This document shows, one piece after another, positions 18,721 to 28,629 of a DNA stretch of 39,723 bases (the stretch's first letter is position 1; each line of letters opens with the position of its first letter). Source of the stretch: Poteriospumella lacustris. Taxonomy: Eukaryota > Sar > Chrysophyceae > Chromulinales > Dinobryaceae. The notes beneath the pieces are model-generated. The model made no database searches. It saw only the letters and a program-made list of their open reading frames with translations, and was not told the origin of the DNA. Where the stretch lies: the NCBI GenBank assembly GCA_008000375.1, contig SMOI01000288.1, positions 1 through 39,723 of the forward strand, given 5' to 3'. A program made the translations under genes and the position numbers.

Positions 18721-19398
18721 ACATGCATAATGTATTGTCTTTCTCATCTCTGATTCATAGACGTTTTCTTGTTGTGTTATTTGTTGCGCATCGCGTTTGT
18801 TATGCTGTTGAGAATAAGAAGTACGCTCGAAAAGAGAAACTTACAGTACGTACAAATGTGGCCGACACTTTCACCGAAACCAAGTATCAAACAAATATCT
18901 GTTTCATACTTTCGAACGCAAAGAAAGAAAGGCATGCAATGAAGCAAACACACGAAAGTCAAAGGTCTATGCCAAACATGAAATGTGATTTGATGAAGTG
19001 ATAGCTCAGGTCGAAGTGTCGATTGTGTTTCGAGATCAGTGGCTCAGTGACCGTTAGGATTGTCACAATGAGCAATTGCCGAGGGAACATTGAACGTTTC
19101 TCCATCCCCTGATGTCAACGAAGCAAACAGAGAAAGACCGTTGAAGCATGACGTCGACGACGTCAAGGCCATCGACTGCCTCCACGTTAGCGCTCGAGCA
19201 GAGACTTCAAGATCAATCCAAGGCTTAAAAAACCGCGCCTCCAGATTCCCGCCACCTCACTCAGATTAGGGTGAATTAGATCACTGAGTCTGTTATTAAA
19301 GGCATTCATATTAACCACCCTTTAAAATATTTGGTGCGCTATGCAAAAGAAATGGGGGGTTCCTTTCGGGCATACAATATTCCAGCGAAACTTATAAG
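18721..19398. other. Unassigned gap
   Basis: No recognisable gene is present. The plus frame 18603-19001 overlaps the transposase remnant and has no motif. The bases up to the Y copy at 19399 appear non-coding. Confidence 0.35.
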
Positions 19399-19615
19399 AC
19401 CAGAGCTGAGCGCGAGGACCCTTAGTGAAACCGTACTTATGTACGTTTATTGTATTATTCTATCTATACATACGGTGCAAGAACTACACAATATGTCCAG
19501 TGCAAACCTAGATTCCCAAATCGAGGCGACACGACACGACACTCTGGGTAGGCGACATCCAATAAAAGCGTCCTGACCCCGTAGCCACAGTAGTATACTA
19601 CTGTTTCACTAAGGG
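19399..19615 (+). repeat. Repeat family Y, copy 4 (full length)
   Basis: This is one of the most complete copies. It runs from ACCAGAGCTGAGCGCGAGGA through CCCTTAGTGAAACCGTAC to the end CAGTAGTATACTACTGTTTC followed by ACTAAGGG. Internal inverted ends CCCTTAGTGAAAC (19419) and GTTTCACTAAGGG (19603-19615) are perfect complements over 13 bp, while the outer ACCAGAGCT block lies beyond them. It contains AATAAA-like text near the right end and no ORF. Confidence 0.9.
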
Positions 19616-19632
19616 TACACGCGGAAGCCTAC

Positions 19633-20183
19633 CTAGGGCAAATTCGAAGTACCAGCACCGGTTTGAAGACAAGCTGTGCAACGCGAATGACGTCGGTGCA
19701 AGTTTGCTGCGCAACTGCACTCAATAATGTCAATGCATAAAAGATAATCGCCGCAAAGCATGCAGACTCCATTACCAACAAGTACGTTTTGGGTTACATT
19801 CGAACAGGGTTCAGCTTGATGAGCTGAACGAGTTGATAACGCCTGTTTGCAAGTGCACAATGGCTGTTCAGTCCAATACAACACGACTGGGTGATGTCGT
19901 GTATTGTATTTGTATTGTATTGATCAGCTTCAAGAGTATTTGGAAAACCCATCGATGTTGGTTCATGCGACAGATTACAAAATCCATATCGCCAATGTTT
20001 CAATGCACGATTCAATGGACGGATGAGCTCCCGTCCACGGAGAGTTTCGTTTTTCTTATCCTTGATCTTCGTTTCAATTTGGGCCTTGTCGTCAACGCCT
20101 CCACTATTTCCGCGAACAGGATCGACAGTCTTGAAAGAGATGAGATCCTCCTCGACTAGGATAAGGAGGTCTCACTCTTCACA
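19633..20183 (-). pseudogene. Unrecognised minus-strand gene with Cys/His-rich tail
   Basis: An open minus-strand frame from about 20183 reads DLLILVEEDLISFKTVDPVR, GRELIRPLNRALKHWRYGFC and RRYQLVQLIKLNPVRM before a stop at 19794-19796. A one-base shift continues into a cysteine-rich segment VCMLCGDYLLCIDIIECSC, then HRRHSRCTACLQTG, ending at 19633. The spacing C..C......C.....C.C....H..H..C..C suggests a zinc-binding C-terminal domain, like those at the ends of several DNA transposases, but the family is not identified. Confidence 0.35.
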
Positions 20184-20397
20184 CAATGTAAAGGAATGTG
20201 CCAAATTGATAATCTAGTTGATATATGGTTACAACCGAGTATTGTTGTCTTGGCATGGTCCGAACAGGTGGACAATCGCCAAACGTTTGCTTTGGCGCAC
20301 ATAACGGCTAGTGAATAGATTCTATGAGGGTCTGACTGATTTGAGGAAGCATGATGATGATCTTCCCAACAGTCTACATCGGGACGTGCTCAAAGGG

Positions 20398-20505
20398 GGA
20401 AGGGGAAACTCGTCCAAACCAAACTCGTCCAAGCGAGACTCGTCCAATCCAAATCTTGTCCAAATATGTCTATAGCAAAACTCGTCCAATCCAAATTTCG
20501 CCCAA
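20398..20505. repeat. Imperfect tandem repeat of ACTCGTCCAA units
   Basis: Units resembling AACTCGTCCAAACCA recur about seven times with variation; on the minus strand they encode a FGLDEF/RLDEF-like periodic peptide inside an otherwise featureless frame (20322-20591). The repeat lies between an unrecognised gene remnant and the Ulp1-like remnant. Confidence 0.65.
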
Positions 20506-20848
20506 ATGGTAACATATGTGATCCCATATATTTGCTTTGTTCCAATCGAACTCAAAACGTTCAATGTCACCTGTCTGTGTATGTTACTCACTAACTATTA
20601 CCGCATTCATGTGGGTCATGATATCAAAGAGCCCGAAAGCGATGATATCAAAGCACAAAAGCGCATTTGTCACATTGTTACAAAAGCGTGGTGGTAGCAT
20701 TGGGGTTCAGTTCAACATTTACATTGGTCTACACTACCGCATGCAAACGTGTACGCAACGTATATTGGCTTGTTGTTTGTTTCTTAAGAAGCAATGGGGT
20801 GGACATCGGAACACGGAAACACAAGCGCGTCGTCTCCAAAACTGACAT

Positions 20849-21348
20849 TCAGAATTGCACTCGCTTATCAAACATATTGATAGCCAAACGATACCTTTGC
20901 TCGAGCATACTTTTGGAATCGGTCGAGAAGTACAGTGGCAAGTCATCGACCAGTAATGATGCATTTAAAATGACGAATATACCACAATCATAACCATTGC
21001 GTTGCTGTTGCCCGTCTCTGCACTGCAAAAGTTGCCGTTCCCTTTTACGTTGCTCCTCGTTTTGACCTGACTTATCTGCGAGCCATTTAAAAGCTATGCC
21101 CACAAACGTTTCTTCATTTTCTCGTTTGTATAACGCATCAAGGTACAGTACTTCTTTTGTTTCCATGCAATGAGTATCCAATGAGAATTGTCGCTGTTGA
21201 TTGGAATGAATACTTTGTCATAGTCTCTAAGATTGATTGGGCCTCCGAGGGCATGACGTCGACGAACGGTCCAGTTGTTGACGAATGTAGGTAAACAGTG
21301 CAAAGTAGGTGCATGAAATAGTGGTGCAACACAGTCGTTTCCAAGCAA
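20849..21348 (-). pseudogene. Ulp1-type (C48) cysteine protease domain, one frameshift
   Basis: The N-terminal part (frame 21348-21094) reads NLRDYDKVFIPINSDNSHWI, with the catalytic His in NSHW. After a one-base slip near 21160, frame 21181-20849 gives VLYLDALYKRENEE (catalytic Asp), then LLQCRDGQQQRNGYDCGIFV with the Gln and the catalytic Cys (C66 of that frame), and LLVDDLPLYFSTDS to a stop. His, Asp, Gln and Cys are all in the order of SUMO/Ulp1-family proteases. Such domains are carried by some transposons, notably Kaonashi-type MULEs in plants and several DNA transposon superfamilies. The FLYWCH/MULE-like remnant immediately upstream fits a MULE origin; the Helitron further upstream is an alternative owner. 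Confidence 0.8.
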
Positions 21349-21384
21349 ACAATGTTCACCAACTGATAGGAAACGCCACTGGCC

Positions 21385-21846
21385 TTAGATAGCAAACCTG
21401 ATGGGACAACTTTGAACGTTCCATCCACATAATTTGGCACGAATGTCCGATATTTGGAAAGCCATATAGCGACAAAGGATGGAGTTTTCCAACGCGGCCG
21501 CACGGAGTTGATGGAGCACTGACTGAGGCCTTTGCCCGTTCAACGCACCATTCACTGTCTCAGTTGCCAAAGCGTATTGGCCCTTGAGTTTTAAATTTCC
21601 TCATGAACACCCCGTCACGAGTCAGCACACCTTTGCAACGCAACGACATCACAATCGACTATCGACCACCACTTGGCCTCTGTGATACTTCGTTTGAGAG
21701 AACTCTGACTCCACGCCATTCTCCATTACTGATGCCACCACACGGCCCGGGCATGTTCGGTCGGGACAGCGCCACTCAAGCTCCCACAATATATTTCCAC
21801 GCTGCGACACAAGTGGCGATGATGACTCTACTACAAAGTCGCCCAT
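21385..21846 (-). pseudogene. FLYWCH-like zinc finger and MULE-like fragment
   Basis: Frame 21846-21649 reads WELEWRCPDRTCPGRVVASV and, after a gap, KYHRGQ, which resembles a FLYWCH finger (W.C....C.+R...H) found at the N terminus of many MULE transposases. After stops, frame 21503-21138 has NYVDGTFKVVP, matching the first Asp block (DGTFK..P) of MULE catalytic domains. Text beyond this blends into the Ulp1 region and loses MULE similarity. All parts share orientation with the Ulp1 domain. It is badly decayed, and the assignment is moderate. Confidence 0.5.
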
Positions 21847-21944
21847 TACTAATTGTTGTGATCTGAAGGCTCACGAGCAACAAAATCTGAAGGCTCTCTA
21901 TGAATGCACTATTATGATAATAGTTAGACTAGTTTTGTTTTCGG

Positions 21945-23223
21945 TCAATATTGATTTTCGGCACTGTGAGGGTGGTGATTTTGTTTGTGTGTTTGCGTGT
22001 ACGTCAACAGGCGCGCGTCGAATTCAGCGGAACTCTGATCACCGTTGAGGATGTTGTCCAACGTAATTTGCTCAGGACTGTTGTCCTTTGGCGAAAACGG
22101 GAGAAGTGGAGGATGCCAAGGAGGATTCCTTACCCACGTGCCGGGGATATATCGGTAATGCAACTGCTTTGAATTGAGTTCAAGTACACTCCGATTTGTC
22201 GATTGCTGTGCGCATTACGACACAACTGTCGGATGAACCGCCAATTCACAAGACTGCAATGTATGCGGGCATGTCCATGCTTTTTGCCTGCCATTGAGAA
22301 TTCTTGCGCGCCGAACACACCATGTGCAGCCCCTTTCCCGGTGGGTGCCCGGGTTGCTTTGAGATTGTTGTGGTGAACGTATGGGGGAACCAAAGATGTT
22401 TTCGACGAGCTACCAGGAATCGGAAAAGGGATCTGGAGTAAATGTCGGTATAGATTGTGGCGGACAAGAATGTATCCGAGAACTGCGCCCACAGGATGCT
22501 TTTCCAGATGCTCTGCTCTGGCAGAGGACGACCAACGCAGATATTCTCTTGTTTCGGGTGTCCAGTTGTTGCCAACTACTGCGGCAATGTTCAGCGCCAT
22601 GCGGATATCTCGCATCACTGGATTGTACGTAAAGAACCAAGACGCGGGGCCAATATGTCGCTGCATTGCTGTCATTTCAGCCATTGCGCGCTCACTAGCT
22701 CCAGAGTTTCCAAACGGGACTCTTCCGCCAGCGCGCACAATCAAAGGAATGAAAATACCTTTCAATCTCTTTGCTTCTTCACCTGATGGGTTTTGTGCAG
22801 CCTCTTGCAGATCTTTCTCGACTGTCGGCTTGTTCAAAACTTGTCTCAAACGCTCGATGCATGTTGGATTACGTCGCCACAGTAAGGATACCCCTTGTGC
22901 AGTTGCCGCACGGCGCCGCTGATTGTACATGTAGAAAACAAAACTACTGTCATCAGAAAATCGATTGTCTGCTTGGAGGAGTAATAGCTGCAGCAGGGTT
23001 TGGGACATAGGCTTTTGCTCGCCGATAAGCTGTGGGGAAATAGCACTGGGAAGCTGCAGCTAATAATAAAATCCATGTTTTCGTACTCATTGAGAAGGTC
23101 TACTCCATGGTGGACGGAGATGCGAAACGATGCTGCTGGACCATGACCATCGCGCATTGAACTGCGTTCAATGCCTGGTCTATTTCGCGCTCTTGACACG
23201 AAGGGTACTACCGATTCCAACAC
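21945..23223 (-). pseudogene. Helitron Rep (HUH) domain region
   Basis: Near 23,090-23,040 the minus frame reads NEYENMDFIISCSFPVLFPH, the block at the start of Helitron_like_N. Frame 23008-22130 (292 residues) carries the domain: RAGGRVPFGNSGASERAMAE, MQRHIGPASWFFTYNPVMRD and GAQEFSMAGKKHGHARIHCS, where HGH (about 22,275) fits the metal-binding HUH motif. RRNAHSN-like text and VYLNSIQS follow. The catalytic Tyr block is not readable; a shifted end (22163-21945) contains TQTHKQNHHPHS, perhaps the His-rich part before it. It is an intact 292-residue frame but lacks the helicase and probably the Tyr. Confidence 0.75.
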
Positions 23224-24504
23224 TTGCAGAAAGAACTGTGAATCTGTGCGGTTGTTTTGCGCTGCATCGGAATCTGCCGTGCCCCATTGACATCTCCTCG
23301 CGAACTATCGGTTCCACAAGATTTGGATCCGCATCTTCGTTGACCATACTACCATTAGCGTCGTTTGGCAATTCGGGCTCAGGAGTGCCGGGATCCACAT
23401 TGAGCATTCGGCTGAGCCTCTCGATGGAGAACCTCGGCCATCAAGAACGTCTGATCTGTCCCAAATTTGTTGACCAAGTTGCTCAATTTCTCTTATGGTA
23501 TTTGCGTCGTCAACAATACTTATGTCGCTAAGAACAAAAAAGAGCAGCACATCAACAATGAATGTTCTACAGCATGTAAACCATACAGCAAATGAATTCC
23601 TTACTTGTAGTGCCGATTGCATTGTCTAAGATACAGTAACCACATGCGGATAGGTTCGTAGGCACTGTTCAGATAGCGATGCTGGAGTAAAGTGATGGGA
23701 TGTGGCATTGCTTCTCCAACGTTTGCATGAAGGATCGTTTACAGACGCTCCATGGGGCCGACAAAACAGACAGACAGGATTGGACTTTCGTTCTCGCCGT
23801 CGGAAGGAACCACAGGCATCTCCTGACTGACCAGAGCGGTTTGTTCGGCATTGGTTGGTATCGCAATAGTATGACCAGACATGCTTGCGGTAATACCAGA
23901 ATCGACAACAATCTTCAGCACCCTGCTAAATAATCGAACGCGAGATATGAGAAACGTCTGAAGGATCGACAACTTTGGCAAACCACATTGCTGTCCAGCA
24001 GACCCGGTTCAAACGGAAGGACTAATTGCTGGCGTCGTGATGCTCGCATATGGGTTGCAGCAAAACGTGCATACATATGCAAAAGCTTCGGGTGGCACCA
24101 CTACTTCCAATGTATCTTCGGCGGCTGCTAAGGGCTCCTCTTGAAGATATCGGCGTTGCAGCTTTAGGTACGTCTGAGAGCCTTGTAGTTGGACGATAGC
24201 TCGTATTGTGAGGGTGTTGTTTTGTCGATATCGATCGCCATCTTCAACAGGGACACGTAGAGTCCATCTTGGAACAACTGCAAATCTGCCAGTGACACCA
24301 ACCTCCAATGCGGTATTAGATCACTGGAATCATCGCTTGCATCTTCATCACTGACAAGGAACTCTCCCACACATCGAATGCCACATATAGCACACCCGCT
24401 GTGAACTCTTTCAAGGTTGTTCGCAACCTGTGCGTGGTCACCAATAACCACCTTCCAGATCTGGATGGGCAAACTCCATCAATATCGCGTGAAACAGTAT
24501 TCAA
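23180..24504 (-). pseudogene. Helitron DUF6570-like region, fragmented
   Basis: Segments on the minus strand: 24472-24164 contains CAICGIRCVGEF (a possible zinc pair) and WRLVSLADLQLFQDGLYVSL. 24308-24009 is mostly out of frame. 23981-23739 reads SGHTIAIPTNAEQTALVSQE, then MPVVPSDGENESPILSVCFV and GPMERL, which parallels the DUF6570 block in Helitron-type proteins (a short beta-rich piece ending ...V.FVGP). 23407-23180 is an acidic linker with PELPNDANGSMVNEDADPNL. Four frames are needed to read the whole, so it is dead. Confidence 0.55.
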
Positions 24505-24626
24505 GCATCAAATTTCTTCTTCGTTTCCTATCGGAATAAGAGCTTCCTCTACTAATCTGTCATTGTTTGGATGTACACAACACAGTAATCAATGTTGTTG
24601 TTAGAATCCATGAAGTTACCAAAGAG

Positions 24627-25088
24627 CTATACGAACGATAAAAATAGATGAAAAAGTCTCACCGATTTCCTCGCGCATTCGGCACGCTCGAAGTAGAGCA
24701 TCATTAGGATTCGAACAATAATAAAGACCCTGGTTGGAAAGAAACCTGGATATAGCGTCTGGTTCAACATCATCGGCCTTCGCGGAGCACGACGATGCGC
24801 AAGTATGTTATCATGCTCTTTTTCTGTCAGTTCTGCACGGCGCAGCGCATGCTGGATTCGGTCGTTGTCTTGCGTGGTGACAAAATCTTCTTCCGTCAAA
24901 GCTTCCCGACGGTCGGCGTGCTGAACTCGGTCTATCTCGCGTACAATGGCTAACTCTGCGTCGGCCATCGATTCACGACGTTCGGCGTGCTGAACTGGGC
25001 ATCCATAGCGCGACGATGTATGCGTGCATCTGGTCACAGTTGTGCAAGATATCGGCAACGATGTGGAAGCCTTGGTCTTTACGGGCAA
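24627..25088 (-). pseudogene. Helitron N-terminal segment with three 23-residue (STPR-type) repeats
   Basis: Residues 32-100 of this 153-residue frame (24,995-24,789) are three exact-length 23-residue units beginning VQHAERRESMADAE, VQHADRREALTEED and IQHALRRAELTEKE, each ending DR/RR. This is the periodicity of the STPR (score-and-three peptide repeat) DNA-binding domain first described in silkworm FMBP-1, and it is known at the front of many Helitron proteins. Downstream RRPMMLNQTLYPGF is protein-like. The start is uncertain; homology probably begins with the repeats. The presumed role is DNA binding by the transposase. Confidence 0.75.
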
Positions 25089-25316
25089 GGCCTTTGTTTA
25101 CTGAGTAGCTGGCGGCCATGCTGTCCGCCAGACGATGAGATGGGGTTGAAGGGCTCTTAGTTCGCATGCGTGTGCACTGGAGAGAGGTGGGTCTGACCTT
25201 ACCCACGCGAAGGAGCGGAAAGAGAGGTCGTTTATCCGTCCCATGGTGATGCCGTACCCGTCTGTCTCTGACGCATCTGACTGGATATGCGCACCATATC
25301 AGGATTGGTGGCGAGT

Positions 25317-25699
25317 AGAGAAAGCGGGGAGGGACAACATTTGGGGACAAGGGACGAAAAGGTACCCTTTCGAGCATCCTCGTTTTTTTGAATTGGACTG
25401 CATGTTGGCGATTGGAAAGCTCGTTACTTTTCACAATCGATTGCCATGTCGGAAGAAACCTCTTCGCAAGGTTTGTTGCCTCAAAAGACATTGCAACTGC
25501 ACAACAATGTCCGTCGTCAACTTTGCAATTGCGTTGGTATTGAAGACGTTGTTGGCGATACGTTTGTGCCTGCTGAACATTTGAACGATGCGAATATGGC
25601 AAAGGTTATTATAAGTGATTACACAGTTATACCACGCAATCGCTGATCAGAATTGTGAAACCGCTGTGGTGGTCACCGTGTCTACCCCGCTCAGAGTTG
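25317..25699 (+). repeat. Repeat family X, internally deleted copy
   Basis: It matches the minus copy at 30914-29977 from AAAGCGGGGAGGGACAACAT through the start of the X protein, then skips about 550 bases and resumes at CAGTTATACCACGCAATCGC and CCGTGTCTACCCCGCTCAGA. The 66-residue ORF 25446-25646 is a fusion: MSEETSSQGLLPQKTLQLHN plus GIEDVVGDTFVPAEHLNDAN, then a short read-through tail. X ends at CTCAGAGTTG, where Copia sequence begins. Confidence 0.75.
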
Positions 25700-26290
25700 G
25701 TTTCCTAGGAGTTGAACCGGTCTACTTCGCGCCAGATGGAGTCGCGAATATATTGTCTATTAATCAGCTCGAATGTGGCAAGCACAGAATATCCTGGAAG
25801 CGTAACAGCCGTTTCGAAATGACGCTGGAAGGGACAACCTCGCCGCTTGTCTTCGCAGACAATGACAAGGGGCAATGCGGACCCGGCCGTAACAGAGTTC
25901 GTCGAAGCGGACGGGTCCGCATTTGCTTGTGCGTTGGTGACCACCTTGTCGGAGCGAGAGCAGATGTTCCCGCCGGACCAAGTTCGCAGGGCGAAGGAGG
26001 CAAGAGATCTCCAAGCAAGACTTGGACATCCCTCCGCTGATGCTCTCATCCGATCCCTCAATCAAGGGGCTCTCATTACAGCACCTCCCAATTTCTCACA
26101 CATCCGTGACATCTTTGATTTCTTTCTCGCCCTGAGGCATCCGGATGAATACGTCGGAATACTTATCAGAAACCTCTTTGAGAAATTTGCGAAGACATTT
26201 CAACTCAACATAGATGCTCAATCATCCGGGAACAGTCGCCGTGTGGACGTGATGTGTGGGACGCCCTATGAGAAAAGGCACGTTTAGAGA
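25700..26290 (+). pseudogene. Copia-type protease / pre-integrase remnant
   Basis: It reads FLGVEPVYFAPDGVANILSI with NQLECGKHRISWKRNS, matching the Copia element at about 34,000 (FLGVDPVYLAPEGAANILSF, NQVERGNHDITWVRNS). After a frameshift, frame 25847-26287 gives LSEREQMFPPDQVRRAKEAR and RLGHPSADALIRSLNQGALI, the GAG_pre-integrase block of that element. Homology ends at about 26,095; the rest of the frame is unrelated. The active-site Asp part of the protease is missing because the X repeat abuts its left side. Confidence 0.75.
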
Positions 26291-26412
26291 TTATCAAGAC
26301 CAGCTTCGTCTTTGGCTGTCGACTTTCATTGGGAGACTCGCCTCCACAAATATGTAACAGTCGTCTGCTGTCATCTGCTGTCGGCGTCGAAGAGGGTCCA
26401 GCGAAGGCCGAG

Positions 26413-26625
26413 TCCATGACCGTAGTGTATACTACGGTGGCTACAGGGTCTGGTCGCGTTTATTGGAATGTCGCTTCGGGGTTGTCGGTTGCTTCTCCCT
26501 GGGTTGTCGCTGTTCTTAATCTAGTTTTAGACTGGACATTATGTGGTGTTCCTTTACGCTATGTGTAAATGGAAGAATGCAATGTGTAAACGGTTTCCCT
26601 AAGAGTCCTCGCGCTCCGCTCTTGG
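26413..26625 (-). repeat. Repeat family Y, copy 5
   Basis: This is a diverged copy in reverse orientation: CCGTAGTGTATACTACGGTG, GCTACAGGGTCTGGTCGCGT, then an insertion-rich interior and the end CTCGCGCTCCGCTCTTGG. The terminal palindrome has changed compensatorily (CCGTAGTGTATACTACGG), keeping pairing nearly intact. Confidence 0.75.
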
Positions 26626-27127
26626 CAGTAAATGTTTTTGAATGAATCTTGGTTGTTATGGTTTGTCGTTCTGTTCCTGTTTCTACTTTTTGAGCAATTC
26701 TTCCGCGAGCATTCGTCTGGATTCGGTTCCGAACAGAACTGTCTATAGCTGTGTTCCAAAAAGAAAAGACCTTGTTGCGCTTCTCCGCTGTCAGCTTTTC
26801 CCACTTCTAACCAAAGCTTTTGTAAACCTTTATTCCATCCTTTACTTCTTCGGCCATAATATAATATATGGATGGATGGATGTCATCGAATGGCAACGAA
26901 GGCTCTTGTACATCCATTCCCGCAAAAGAATATGATCTACTCCAATCTTCGCCATGTATCTTCTGTTGAGACTTAAAACTTTCCTCTGCTTTTCCTCTGC
27001 TTTTCTGTCAATTCGTCTCGTCCATTTTGTTGTTCGTGGTTGTCGTCTAACCTGCATAACGACACATGAAAGAAGGATTTACGAAAATTAGGATTTGGGT
27101 GCTTTTCTGTGTGTCCCGCCCCTGTAA
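26626..27127. other. Unassigned gap
   Basis: No recognisable gene is present. A plus frame at 26642-26935 is hydrophobic and Cys/Ser-rich without motifs; GGATGGATGGATG micro-repeats occur at about 26,869. The gap separates a Y copy from the long inverted repeat. Confidence 0.3.
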
Positions 27128-27487
27128 GTCAATGTTTTGATTCCCGTCTTCGCGCTCAACGCTTTCATTGCAGAATAGAAGGGGCGTCGGACGTAATCGT
27201 CTTGACTATGTTGGACGTAATCCCTTACATTCTTTCCTCTTCATCCTCCTTTTTGCAATTGCCCACTATCCAGAAGACTTTGCATGCAAAGGATGCAAAC
27301 TGGGATTGTTTAATAATGGCGGATTGTTTAATAATGGCGGTCAGAGACAAATCTTTGACACAGTCATCTATTGGGGCATCCTTACAGCCGCCCCAGGAAT
27401 CTGGCTCGCCTTCCGTGACTCCAAAATACAAGCAGACTCGATAAGACGCTGGCAGAATCCTGTGTGGTGGACATGGGCCCAGAATGG
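27128..27487 (+). repeat. Long inverted repeat, left arm (360 bp)
   Basis: It is the reverse complement of 27517-27864 over nearly its whole length with scattered differences and small indels. It encodes part of an open frame (27168-27494) with FACKGCKLGLFNNGG, a hydrophobic segment IFDTVIYWGILTAAPGIWLA and ADSIRRWQNPVWWTW. A 16-bp unit (GATTGTTTAATAATGGCG) is duplicated in this arm only (27304-27340). The hydrophobic stretch looks like a membrane segment; no family is recognised. Confidence 0.9.
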
Positions 27488-27516
27488 AGGTTGATTACCC
27501 AGAAGAACATCCATTT

Positions 27517-27864
27517 CCATTCTGGGTCCACGTCTGCCACGCAGGATTCTGCCAGCGTCTTATCGAGTCTGCTTGTATTTTGGAGCCATGGAAGGCGAGC
27601 CAGATTCCTGGGGCGGCTGTAAGGATACCCCAATAGATGACTGTGTCAAAGATTTGTCTCTGACCGCCATTATTAAACAATCCGTATGACCAGCCCAGTT
27701 TGCATCCTTTGCATGCAAAGTCTTCTGGACAGTGGGATGAAGAGGAAAGAATGTAAGGGATTACGTCCAACATAGTCAAGAAGTCCCCCCTTTTCATTCG
27801 ACGCCACTTCTATTCTCAATGAAATGAAAACGTTGAGCGCGAAGACGGGAATCAAAACATTGAC
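27517..27864 (-). repeat. Long inverted repeat, right arm (348 bp)
   Basis: This is the second arm, 29 bp from the first. The minus frame 27797-27495 encodes the same peptide (FACKGCKLGWSYGLFNNGGQ, IFDTVIYWGILTAAPGIWLA, ADSIRRWQNPAWQTW). Differences between arms include a WSY insertion in place of the duplicated LFNNGG, so the arms have diverged and the palindrome is unlikely to be purely an assembly fold-back. A Y copy lies on each side (26413-26625 and 28144-28263). Confidence 0.9.
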
Positions 27865-28143
27865 TTTTATTTTATTTTTCTATTTTGTTCTATTTTGTTC
27901 AGAGCTTCACCGCAACATTCGCAAAACCTCGATTTCCAGTCACAGCATGAGCTAAGACAGCATGAGGACATGGAGGAAGCATTTTCAAATAAGTAATCAA
28001 TCTGGCGGCAACAGTCAATTTGATTGCGGCAGTGCAGAACAAAACAAAATGGTCAGGAAGTGTCGAGACATGAATTGTCGCAGCCTTTCCGGGTCCCCAT
28101 TCTGGAAGAGATGAGGATTGCAATTCTTCATTTCGCTCCATCA

Positions 28144-28263
28144 GATGTCGTGTCGTATTTGAGAGTCTAGGTTTGCACTGGGCATATTGTGTAGTAGTAG
28201 TTCTGATGTATGATGGAAGAATGCAATAAACGTTCACAAAGGGTCTTCGCGCTCAGCTCTGGT
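28144..28263 (-). repeat. Repeat family Y, copy 6 (partial)
   Basis: It matches from GATGTCGTGTCGTATTTGAG through CTAGGTTTGCACTGGGCATA to the end CTTCGCGCTCAGCTCTGGT. The palindromic end is missing, replaced by unrelated sequence. Confidence 0.75.
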
Positions 28264-28629
28264 ATGTGCTAACAGCGATATAAACGATAAGTGACATATG
28301 TACGCAGTCAGCGTATAGATATTACTCGACCACGACAGCTCAGCAGTCCAACACATATATCTTCTTGTGGTCGGCGATTTCTTGGAAGTTCTTAGTATTT
28401 GGTTTTGCTCTGGTTCTTTCGTTTTTCTTTTCATTTTCTTTCGGTTGAGGGACATGTGTTGTGTGGTTGGGATGAATTTGTTTTTGATTGTTGATGGTTT
28501 CTGCTTCCTTCGAGTGAACTGAAGTCTTCGAATTCACATTTGACCAGGTAAGTCAAATGGTTACGGTTCGAAGGTAGGTGTTCGATCCGTGCCTCACCCT
28601 TCGCTACTGATTCGCGGATATTGACAAAC

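Larger units (their letters stand above)
21945..25088 (-). mobile_element. Helitron-like element, helicase lacking
   Basis: On the minus strand, in order: 23-residue peptide repeats, a DUF6570-like region, an N-terminal Helitron block and an HUH Rep domain. These are the front half of a Helitron replicase. The PIF1-type helicase that should follow was not found before the MULE/Ulp1 remnants. Termini (TC start, CTRR with hairpin) could not be fixed. Stops and frameshifts break the protein at least five times. Confidence 0.75.

Noticed and set aside
24401-24604. Secreted effector (RXLR or Crinkler) genes expected if the genome is an oomycete
   Set aside because: No signal peptide followed by RXLR-EER and no LFLAK-type header was found in any frame; the short plus ORFs over the Helitron are shadows.
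28560-28620. tRNA-like B box (GGTTCGAAGGTAGGTGTTCG) near the second Copia remnant
   Set aside because: No A box, acceptor stem or cloverleaf could be folded around it.
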